A stretch of DNA of 64,000 bases from Pyrrhosoma nymphula (Eukaryota; Arthropoda; Insecta; Odonata; Coenagrionidae): contig OY754338.1 in assembly GCA_963573305.1 (NCBI GenBank), positions 16,738,192-16,802,191 of the forward strand, read 5' to 3'. Both the position numbers and the translations under genes were made by a program. Below are positions 46,501 to 58,500 of the stretch, one piece after another. The stretch's first letter is position 1; every line of letters begins with the position of its first letter. The notes under the pieces are model-generated. The model was not told where the DNA came from, searched no databases, and saw only the letters and a list, made by a program, of their open reading frames with translations.

Positions 46501-49500
46501 AGCTAATAGATTATCTGCAGGCTCCCAATATGATCGGATCTCAATATGTCGCAAGCATAAAAAAATATTTTATCACTTCTTTAAAAGTTGGTAGCGTCGA
46601 TTCGTTTAATGTCGACGAGACACCAAAAAAGGGATATTTTTCCTCACTACATATCCTTTTTTTTTGGCATTTTCCAAGTCCAAATTAACGCAAAGTGAAA
46701 ATATTCAAATCATTAAGGGATTTGACTTTAAGAGCGGCACACTTATTTCCAAATACTCGCCAAAAATGACTACCACAGCACTGACTAAAAGGGAGAAGGA
46801 GTAGAGAAAAGCATGACTTCACTGAATGCCTAGTAGAGAATTGCACAGTATATGCTCACTGAAATAGCAAGGTGCAATTCTCCACTTAATGAAATGGTGC
46901 AATGCACTGACAATATATACATATTTTGGAGGCAGTAGGGGAAGGAAGGGAGAAAGGAGAGGCGATGAGAGGGAGGAGAAGGGGTGGAGAGCGAGGGTAT
47001 TGGGAGTTTTATCAGGGTTATCAAACTCAGGCAACAAAATATGTATACATTGTCAGCGTCGAATACCTGCCTAAAGCCATCTGAGGCAATTTAGAAATGT
47101 TATATTGATTTCTAATAATTCTTCTGTAATTGTTATTCCATGGACATTATGCATAATTATCTAATATTAGTTAGACCAACGACAGAAGATGCATGCATGA
47201 TGAGTTTTGCTGCATTTGCGGCGAGCGGGCAGCAGCCGGAAGGAGGCGCGAGCGGCCTGCTGACCGTTGCGATGCGTCGCGACGCTACGTGGGCGTTGCA
47301 TAATTACGCGTGGCCACGCACTCAAAATAGACATTTTGTGGCTTAACGGCTGCAGATACGTCCAAATGGACGAAATGTTTGCCCTTTAGGGTCGCAACTC
47401 GGCAAAATCTATGGGAAACCGCTATAAAAACGTGACTTTTTCCATTTTAAGCCCCCCTCCCCATAAATGGCCACGGCGCGAGGGTCTAGGGTTGACCTAG
47501 AGGTCCCAAATTTTTCTGGTCTTATTTTGAGTCACTTTGACAACTTTTTCCGATCCGCCCTAATGGGCATGACGTCATTGAAACGTCATGACAGTGGACA
47601 TGTTGCCTTGAAAGCTCTTGAAAGGCTTTGTCGCCATCAAATTCCACTCGTCTTGAACGGTTCTAATTTTTCTTGAATCTTGAATGGTCTTGAAGCGTAT
47701 CCACCAATGGGGTTGGATTTCAGACCACTGGGCGTAAGATGGCCGACATGGAGAAATTTCCATGCGGAAGCACCTCATATACTATGCTATTATGTTATAA
47801 TGAAACTATTGTTCAATGCAACATTTATGCTTTTTAACATGCAAGTGCCATTGTGCTTTAAATTATGAAAGATGTATGTAAGCTATACGAGGTATATGAT
47901 GGTCTCAATTGACGGTAAAATATTTCTAGTGACGGAAGGAAAACAAGGTCAATCTCTTACCTCATATTTTGAAAGAACTCTCATTAGCGTATTTTGGCGT
48001 ACAATAATGATCTCTGCATTTTTATTAATAATTGATATCGTGCTTAATATTTATGAAACGTCAACTATTGGCACAATAAGAACTTTATAGACAAATTTTG
48101 CTCACAGAATTTCCAGGCAAGAAGGAGACACCGTCGAAGAATTTATGATAATTTTTGACTTCTGTACTAGTTTTCTCGCAAAACATATGAGACTTGACTG
48201 GATATCTTTAAATAATAATTGTTTTTGTGTACAAATAATATCTTCAGAAGGAATGTAGGGATTATTTTGTAACAAAACATGACTAGCTGTCGATAAGCAC
48301 GAAAGTCTGCTAAAGGCCATGTACAGAATAGATCATATTTGTTCTCCCGTTTCACTAGTAGTCGATAGTAGTCTGGTGGTAATCGTCTTCGCCTGGCAAT
48401 GTGGAGTTCTCCATTTCAAGTCTCTGTGATGGAGATTTTTATTAGCAATTTTTTAAAGTTCTTAATCACTTCTTTAACTCAAGATATAAAATATTTTCAT
48501 AAAACCCGGTGAGTCGAACCACAAAATATTTCGATCACTAGTTTTGGACATTATTTTGTCAGCATATCTCGGCGACTATAGGCGTATGATGATTCCAGAT
48601 CCTTCGTTTTCTGTTTTATGCATATATACAACATACTTGCGTTTTATATTTCACAGAAATTTATACTGAAAATCGACCAAAGCCTTAAAAAATTATGCTA
48701 TGAGTATGCTTGTAATTAGAATACGTTGATCCGTCAGTTCTTGCAGCTCGAAAATTAATGTTTTACATCTAGGGCTCCAATGCAATGGGGAAAATTCCAG
48801 TGCCTTTCGCTATGCCTTCCCATTATTTGGCAGAATTTGGTACCTGAAACAAATTCATGAGCAATAAAACAAGCTGCTATCGCTAAATACTTCAAAGTAT
48901 GTGCGAAAACTAAATTTTATCTTGGAGTTGCATGTACCCAGTCAAGAACAAGTATTATTCGTATGTACTTGCTAAAGATTTTTGAGGATAGAAATAGCAA
49001 ATGGCCACATAAGTTAGATTAGTATATTAAAGGTATGCATTAGTCACTTATTCACCTTCAAGAATTCATCCTTAAGGGCTTCATAAATTGCTGTGCACAC
49101 TTCAGGAACGAACAAAGAAATGGTGTTGTGAGCAATATTGGTTGTGTATTGAATGCTCGTAAAGGATTTGCCGGTCGCCAAAAATCTCAGCATCACTGCG
49201 AGTTTGTGCTTGGCTGATATGCAGTGCCAACACACTACCTTTTTGAGATCCTCAGATGTATTAACTCAATTAAATTTGTTTAGTTCATTTTTAGGTAGTT
49301 TTAAAAATATTCAGTGTCTTCCATCCTTAACTGGTTGTGCAGCAATCTCATAAATCATTCATTTTGCCTCCTGCAAATCTTTCTCGTCCTCACCCTGCGA
49401 CGATTTATTTGTCTCTGAAGTTGAATATCAACACCTAAAACAGCCACTGGTAAACCTATCCTGAAACATTAAAATTATTTTCATCCATATTATACAACAA

Positions 49501-52500
49501 AGAAATGTTTGACCACACACGACAGAAATTTTGGGAAAAGTCGCATAACGTTGCTATTTCGTTTCTGCCTTGCCTTTAATCCAGCTCAAACGCTTCAACC
49601 TCGTCTTTGAAGTCTTTGGTCGTGTGAAAGCCCTTTCAATTATTATTGATCAAGCATTCTTGAACTGCTGTCTTGAATCATCTTTGACGCAGTTTGACGT
49701 TCAATATTTCATGTTCAATGTTTCTTGTTCAAGTAAAGTTAAGTGATGTGAAACGGGCTTAAGAATAATAATTGGAAAGGACAATTCCCTCTCGGTTGCC
49801 AAAATTGCATAGTCTACATCCCTGAAGTCAGCAGGATGCCCAGTTGTGGACAGTTCACTGGTTTCTGTTTGTTGCCCTGCAGATGCCTGGGGAGGGCGTG
49901 CACCTCTGGTCTTATGAAAAGAAAGTGCCGGAATTCTGTAGATGAGAGGAAGAGAATGATTCCCTGTAATCCACAGACATAGATGTCAGAAAATAAGGTT
50001 ATATTTTTCTGCTTTCTCACTAAATGCTGCCCCAAAGAGAATAATACCTGAACAGTGACTTTCTTGCATTACGATAAACTTCCTCAACCTGAGAGAAAAT
50101 GATAACCAAAGGAATTCTCATTCGAGTATTCTACCAGCTGATTGGTAGTTTCTTGGACAGTCCCCATTCTGCATCCCAATTTCATACACATTATCTCGCT
50201 TTCCCTCCTAAGGATGTCTCGCCATTAGATCCCTCTTTAATTCTTCATATCTCCTACTTCCTCTTATTTCGTCCAGAATTCCTATTCTCTTCCTTCCTCT
50301 CCCACGCTTCCCCAGTGTTCTCCCCTCTATCACTCTCTTCAACATGCCCTCTCCTCTCAAAACCTCCTCCATCCATCTCTTCTACCTTCTCCGAACCTCT
50401 GCCACAAGCTTCCTCTCCTCTCCGACCATAACCAATACCTCCTTGTTCGTCTCCCTTGCCACCCAGCTCACCTCCTCCATCCTTCTCCAAATCCACATCT
50501 CAAACGCCTCAAGTCTACGCACATCCTCCCTTCGCAAAGACCAAGTTTCCGACCCATATAGCGCCACGCTCCATATTAAAGTTTTCACCAGCCTCTTCTT
50601 TACGTCTCTTCTCAGACCCCCCCTCATCAATTCCCTTCTCTTTGAAAATGCTTCTTTAGCCACGGCAATTCTGCATCTGATATCCCTACCACTAAACCCA
50701 TTCTCCTCTAAAATACTACCCAGATAAGTAAAGTACACGGCCTACTCTATCTTCTGCCCTCCCACCCTTATATTCAGCCCTGTCTTCATTCTTCTGGAAA
50801 AATCTCATCACTTTCGTTTTCTTGTGGTTGATCTTCATCCCATACTTTACACACTGCACCTCAAACGCATTCACTAATGACTGTAACCCCTTGGTAGACT
50901 GACTAACCAATGCTTTATCATCTGCAAATCTCACTGATTTTATCAGCTCACCTCCTATCTTTATTCCTACCTCCTCCTCCCCCCATGCCTCCCTTACCAT
51001 TTCTTCTGAATACACATTAAAAAGCAACGTCGATAGTGGGCACCCCTGCCGCACTCCCCGTCCTTTCTTGGTCCATCCCGATTCTCCATCGTCTACCCTA
51101 ACCTGCGCCGTCTGCTTCATATATAAATTCCGAATCAGATGCCTGTCCCTCCAATCGACCCCTATTTTCTTCAACACTCCCATTAGTTTCATCCAGTCCA
51201 CCCGGTCAAATGCCTTCTCGAAATCTACGAAGCATACGAAAAGATCCTGCCCATACTCTAGGTTTCTTTCTTCTAGCGTCCTCATCACCGCTATAGCATC
51301 TCGCGTTCCCGTCCCTCTCCTAAATCCGAACTGGTCGTCACCCAGTTATTCATTTGCCTTCTTCTTTAGCCTTCTGTTTATAATTCTCAGAACTACTTGG
51401 GCTGCGTGGGATATTGCTAATTGTCCTATAGTCTTCGCATATTTTTGCCTTACTCTTCTTTGGTATAGGAATTGGTGCAGTCTTCGCGAAGTCTTACGGC
51501 CACACTCCATCTTCATAAATCCTACAGATAAGCGCAAAAAGTTTTCCCCTTCCGTTCTTCCCCATGCTCTTTAAAAACTCTGCAGGTATGCCACCCATTC
51601 CCACCACCTTATTCCTTTTCATGACTCATAGAGCTCCTTCGAGTTCGCTATCTAGGATACCTGGTCCGATGCCATCTCTGTTGATGTCATCCCCCCCAGT
51701 CTACCCTAGCCCCATGCCTCATCTTCACTAGTCTAGAGAGTGAGAGTGCGTGATCCCATGGGGGTGAGGGTGGGCAGTGGTGTTGCGAGAGGTAGAGGCT
51801 GATTGGTGAATACTTTGTTTATTCAGGGTACAAATAAAGCGATTTACTATAGGAGGCAGGCCCTCAAAGGTTGGATAGTAAGCTTCCATGGAGTGCTCTT
51901 GAAACGTGGATGTTTTCAGGAATTTTTCCGCGTTGAGTCATACTGATGACGACAGTTTCGCGAGTGTTTCAGCTCACTTCTTCAGGTCAGAAGTGTGGAC
52001 TGATGCAATTTGGCACCTTTTTATAGCTAGACGTTCAGTCAGGTGTGAATTTTTTCCCCTGCTTTTGCCATAATGGAAAGCAGTGGCACGAAGAATTAAT
52101 CAGTGAAAAACTGCCAAGAGTTCGGTCTTCACCATGAGCATAAGTTCTGAGACAACACTGACCTGAGCTTTCATTTGTGGCCCATTCTTACTGGCCCAAT
52201 ATTTTACCTTCTTAATCAAGAGATTTTATGAGACGGGACGTTTATAGGATGTATGATTTTAATTCCGTATTCATGAGAATGTTAGGTGATGCCAAATTTT
52301 CAACAATTTGCACTGTGATATTTGGGCAAATAAATAATAAATGTACCTAGTAATACTTCACCTACATTCTTAAGTATGTTTTTGTGTCAGATATTGTTGC
52401 CTGGTCTTTAAGTCTCGGTTACAACTTCTTTAGTTACAAGGTATAAAATTCTCCAATGGCCGTAATAAATTGGCACCACTCGTCAAAAATATGCCACAAT

Positions 52501-55500
52501 TGCTGTGTTGGTTTGAGGGAAAAAATCCACGCCAGTGACCAACCACAACCTCTCGACCAGAAAAACCCCTGTGGTGGTTTACGGGAATGTTACTTCCTCG
52601 CCAGTGACAACCACAGACACACACAATCAACCCGAATAGGGATACTTCGCTGGGCTTATGAGACCCTGCTAAGGATGCCTGGGTTACACACACACTCAAC
52701 CCAAAGAGGGATTCTTTGCTGGCTAATGAGACCCAACTAAGAATGCCTGGGTTATGAACACAAACACACTCACATGCACTCAAGAACTCACTCACTCACA
52801 CACTCAACGGGCCCAACTTCTGGAAGAATCTAGCTCAACAGAGCGATGTCAAGAAACGGCACAAAAAAACAAGAAAAGACGAGGGTGTGCGTCGGATACG
52901 CGTATTTTGGCCACAAGGTGGCCCTCTTCAGCGAACTGAAGGGAGAAATCACATGCAACGCAAGGTTGTAAGTTCTTGTTTTTTTGTGCCGTTTCTTGAC
53001 AACCCTCTGTTGAGCTAGATTCTCCCAGAAGTTGGGCCCGTTGAGTGTGTGAGTGAGTGAGTTCTTGAGTGCATGTGAGTGTGTTTGTGTTCATAACCCA
53101 GGCATTCTTAGTTGGGTCTCATTAGCCCAGCAAAGAATCCCTCTTTGGGTTGAGTGTGTGTGTAACCCAGGCATCCTTAGCAGGGTCTCATAAGCCCAGC
53201 GAAGTATCCCTATTCGGGTTGATTGTGTGTGTCTGTGGTTGTCACTGGCGAGGAAGTAACATTCCCGTAAACCACCACAGGGGTTTTTCTGGTCGAGAGG
53301 TTGTGGTTGGTCACTGGTGTGGATTTTTTCCCTCAAACCAACACAGCAATTGTGGCATATTTTTTACGAGTGGTGCCAATTTATTACGGCCATTGGAGAA
53401 TTTTATACCTTGTAACTTTAAGAGGCCGTAGAGCTCACGTTCCCTAGTTTTACGACTTCTTTATTTCAGGTGATAAATAATTACATGGACATGCTGACGC
53501 AGCGTGGACAAAGTAAGGAATACCCATCAGTATATTGCTTCAACACATTTTTTTATCCTAAGTTAAACAGCAGTGGCTACTCATCCATAAGAAGGTGGAC
53601 CAAGAAGGTATGTATTTTGCATTGGGTCAAACTAGCTTTGGATTATTTTGTAATATTTCCCAGGTATTTGGTGGCAGTAACGTATGGGAAGCTTCATCAT
53701 CAAGGCCTCACCAGCCTTGTTCTACATTAAGGCTAATTGTAATTGCTCTAAAAACTGTTTTTCTTCGTGTAGCCAGATGGTAGTAGCAGTATTTGTAGAT
53801 GAAGCTAATGTGGTCCTATCCAATTTGAGAGTGCATTTACATTCTTGCTTTGAGCTCTCTGTAGCATCATGTGGTTGTTTCATTCATGTTTCTTCATGGT
53901 GCAGTACACCCTAAATGGATTGGATTACATCAACCTGCATCAACTTTACAACCAATTGTGAGGATACTGGGACTAGCCACGTTAGTTACCTTTCACGGAG
54001 TCACCCGCAAGTCCACATAAGTGCGATATTCCACAGAGGAAAAATCATTCGCCTTGACCGGAATGGTCAAGACGAAAGATTTTTCGCCTTGGATCCTGGT
54101 CAAGGCGAATGATATTTCCTCTCTGGGATATTGCTGCATCAACTTCTTCAACCCAGGGGCTGCAGCACTTGGTGCTTTTTTTTGCCAGAATTGTGTTTTC
54201 CTTGGGGCTCTATCTTAAGACATCTAAAGTCCATTAATTCTACAATCAGAGCAATATGAAGCAACTTCACCTTGCTTCACTGTTCAGTCTTTCATCAGTG
54301 AAATCAAACCTGTGAAGTTTCCAAATTAAGAAAAATATACAAATATATTTCATTGACTGGTGACCCTTGTCATTAATTTGGGGTTCAATTATTCTTGAAC
54401 AAAGTTGTTAAGGTAGTAGTAGAATGCACCCTGATTAATTTTTGCTTAACAACTTCATGAGAAAAGATTATACATAGTTTTCAATTTACATTTTTGTTGC
54501 GTTTGAATATGCCCCTTTTGGCACTGTGGTTTTCCATTCTTTTTGTGTGCCAATGCCATTTTAATCTTCTTATCTTTATTTCTTCCTTGAGTTATTCACA
54601 TATTTGAATCCCTCTTCGTATGCTTTCAAATGAGACTCGTCAGCTTCTTCAGTCCACCTCTACTGCTTCCAATCGCTGTCATTCCCATTGTATCATCTAC
54701 AAAGTTTCCACCATGTGAATTAGTATGCTTTGAATAATTGTTTCTTATAATTGATATGTTGCATTCCCTTTTACATTTGCAGGCTGCATTCTCGGGAATC
54801 CAGCATGTGTGTCAAGGAAGAGTGGCATCTGACATTAAGTGGCAACCAGCATCACAGCTGGCGACACTGTTGTCACTCGTCAACGACACCCCAGGCAAAT
54901 TCCCGAGAATGCAGCCTTCACATTCCACTCCTTGCAAAAGCCTTTGCACCATCTTTTGACCTTGGTATCCTGTTCATTGAGGTATCATTGTGGGTGACCA
55001 CAGCTGGTGACCACCAATCGCAACCCTTTGGCTCTTAAGGGGATTCCTCAGCTTTAGCATGTGGGACTAATTGCTGCGCTCTCGAAAATATTTGGGTACA
55101 TATTTGCCTTGCAATAGCTAGAGTCAGTGCAGAAATCAGCCTTGATCTGTGTGCTGTGCTTTTAAGCGAGATCATTTGTGTCTGAAGGGTGTTCAATACC
55201 ATGCCTGAGAATTTCATTGCAAGCTCTTTCCGTTTCATCCTTCCTCTACTGTTGGGAGAGATACTTTGTTTTTATTTTAATCTCAGGGTAGAACGAAATT
55301 GCTTTAAGTAATGGAAAAAGAGAAAAGAGTTGGTTAAAATTGCATGAGTTTTAAATATTCTCCGATTCACTTTATCTCAGTTTTTTTTGTAAATCTTAGG
55401 ATTTGTGTTGTTATAAAATTGTAAAATTCTTATTCCATATCTCTTTTGGTAGCTTACAATTCACATAACAACTGATGTTTTTGTTATTTTTTGTATTTGT

Positions 55501-58500
55501 TTTTTTTTAGGTTGATATTTTCCAAAAAGAAATTCTGATTATTCCTTTGCATTTGGAAATACACTGGGCACTCGCTGTTGTGGATTTTAGGCAAAAAAGT
55601 ATTTGTTATTATGATAGTATGAATGGAAGAAAGAAAAATATTTTGCAGGTAAGGGTCCTCTTAGGGCTTCATAGGTTATTTGGGTTTGCATACGCATAGA
55701 TAATTTTTATTTAATTCTTCTTTCTTCTTTCCCCTGAATATTTTTTAGTTATCGGGGGAAGCAAATGTTAACTAATACCTTGGTTTTATTGAATTGATGA
55801 AGCAAGTGGATTATGGATTTCGAGACACTTGATTGATTTTCTATTTTATTACTATTAGTTTTTAAATTATGTATTGTTATCTTATATGCAATTCTGTACA
55901 ATGCATGTAGACATTTGATTAAAAATTCAAATACAGTAAATCCTTAAATTTAAATAGTTGAAAGGACCAAAAAAGTGGGATTATATTTAATCAGTGTGTG
56001 TAAAATTGAGGTTTGATGACAATGCATGATATATTAATGTTTTTCATGTCTCTTCATTGTATTTAACCCTTTCGCTACAAACGCCGGAAATATGCGACTG
56101 TAGGTTTCCTGACCAGGAAGACGAACCCTACCTACCTAGAGTCACAAATATGAGATGGAGATTTTCCTACGCAAGCAAATGAGCATCGCATATTTTTGTC
56201 GCTATGCTTTCCTCTCTTTCTGGTGCTCGCAGGCACACAGCTTCTACGTGTTGGTACCCAACCCAGTGGGGATCAGGCCTTTCCCTTGGAATCCAGGAGC
56301 AGGTACCTGTATCCTTCGTCGTTTTAGCGCCCTCTTTGCAGCGAGGGTCCGCGGTCATATGATTGTTTATTCAGTGATTTTGCTTAATAAATATTTGTTG
56401 CTTTCTCAAAAAATATAAAATCTGAATTGAACACCTTGTCTTCTGGTGAGCGTTTACCATGTTTAAGCAAAATTCTAACATCAATATTAACTGGTATCTT
56501 GATTTCAAGATATCAGTCAAGATTTTTTTCATTGGAATTGGTTTATGCATTAAATCAGTTAATATTGTTGGTAGAGTTTCGTTTAAAATTTGTAAATGCA
56601 CAGTAAAAAAACAAGGAATTCATTTCAAAGTCTACAATTTGAGAGCAAGTATCAAATATACATGTCGTAAAATCAGTAAGTAAACAATAAGTTGACCGCG
56701 AACCCATGCTGCTGGGAAGGTTGTAAACCTGCGAAGGGTTGAGCTTAACTGCCCCCGGAGCCCAAGATAAAAGCGAGGTCCCGGCTAGGAGGGGTAAAAA
56801 AAGGTAGGAGCTGAGTGTGAGAGTATATCTGGGAGAACTTTCTCCATGGATTGCTGTACAAAAATGGTCCGTACAGAGAGGAAGGAAGAGTCTCTTGGTA
56901 GTAGGCATACATAGGAGAGAATTCCACCGTCTCGAAAGGGAAAAAGTCAAACATTTGTTTAAATGAACAATTAGGAACAAATTAAAGACTTGCTTCATTT
57001 GTTTAATTTCTTATGTAAGCTTATTTCATGGTTATGAGAGGACAAAGCGGGCATTTTCTTACTATGGTTATCCCACAAAAATTTGTTCTCCAGCTGCAAA
57101 CCATACTATCAAAGATGAAATGACACTTGATTGAATCGATTATCGATTACTAACATTGCACAAGGACAAGTTTGATGCTTGAAGTAGGTATCGCTGGCCT
57201 CAATGCTTCATGGTTCTTATGTCTAAAACGTCGACCTCATGCATAGCTAAGGGGTACCTGAATGCCAGATGTTATGTGCACATATTTTGATGATTTAACG
57301 GCCTAACGTTCAGTTTCATTAACGTTTGACGGAATTAGTTGTCCTTATCCATGTAATAAATGCTAAAAGTGGGATAACTCAATTGTGGGTGATACAGTAA
57401 ACTCTGTTATCCGGTACTCAAGCAACCGGAATTCTGATGCAAGTGGCACGGAAATTTGAGGCTGATATGCACTTTGAACTTGGAGCGGCTATCAAATCTC
57501 ATGGAATTTCTTGCATTTGCGATGATTTTTAACTCATTCGTTAACTACAGTAGTTCGTTAGCTGTGGATAAATTACATAATAATGCATGAGTGGAGAAAT
57601 TGTGACAGCATTATTTTTTGTTAAAAATGTTGTTTTGGTCAAAATTGGTTACTGCCACAGCTGTCTGCTTAGAGTGAGGTGGAATCTGACCAAAACAACA
57701 ATTTTAACCAAAAAATAACGCTTTCACATCTTCTCCACTCATACATTATGATATTAATTATCTACAGTTAAATAAATTATCCACAGCAGGCAGCAGCTGC
57801 TGTATGGAAGAATGGAGCTTAGCGAATTCCATTCTTCCATATTCCATTCCATTCTTCTTTTTTTCAGGCAGTTTACATGCCTGAAAAAAAAGGAAAATAC
57901 CTGCAAAAAAGATGGGTAAGCCAGGGATATACAAATCAATATGCGAGGATTGCAATGTAGTGTACATTGGACAGACTGGCAAAAACATTAAGAAACAAAT
58001 GCAGGAACACTTAAGAAGTTTTTGAAATTCAGGCGCTACATCCCAATTTGCTAAACATTTAAATGACCACAACCACGAGAGTGACTTTATACTGGAAATA
58101 ATATATGTTGTTGCGAAGGGGTCAAAGATGGACACACTGGAACAAATGGAAATACAGTCAACTCTCGATTATCCGGCTTCCGATTATCCGGTTTGCGGAT
58201 TATCCGTGCTTTTTTCTCATCCCTACACCTCAAAGTTTGAAAAATATTCCAATGGTAAAATTAAGTAAATTCTTTGATAGTTCGATGTATCTAAATAGAA
58301 TTGAAAGTTTGTAAATGTCTCTTTTTAGTTTAACTTTTTAATTGAATCACAATATTATGGAAATTGTTTTCTTTGTTTAAGAATGATGAAATTCAGCCGC
58401 ATCTGCCTCTGAAATTATTTTATCCGTTCTTTCCCATTACCCTTTGCCACTGAATATTCTATCTTCCTAAAACAAACAGAATAGTAAATATACAATGTAA

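Larger units (their letters stand above)
43689..49759 (-). mobile_element. PIF/Harbinger-type DNA transposon split by a younger element
   Basis: The left end AGCCCGTTTCACAT and the right end, its reverse complement, are flanked by TAA on both sides (43686-43688 and 49760-49762), the usual 3-bp Harbinger target. Without the inserted 3.8 kb element (43764-47562 plus one 8-bp duplication) it would be about 2.26 kb. A Harbinger nuclease remnant lies on the minus strand near its right half. Sequence next to both ends is rich in CAAGAATTCTTGAA-like palindromes. Confidence 0.75.

Noticed and set aside
48355..48430. tRNA-like segment (TCTGGTGGTAATCGTCTTCG ... CATTTCAAGTCTC)
   Set aside because: Weak A- and B-box resemblance only; no arms, tail or target duplication could be shown.
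52456..53431. Frames rich in His/Thr/Cys in both arms of the foldback
   Set aside because: Mirror-image duplicates produced by the inverted arms and GT/GA-rich repeats; no domain and no codon bias.
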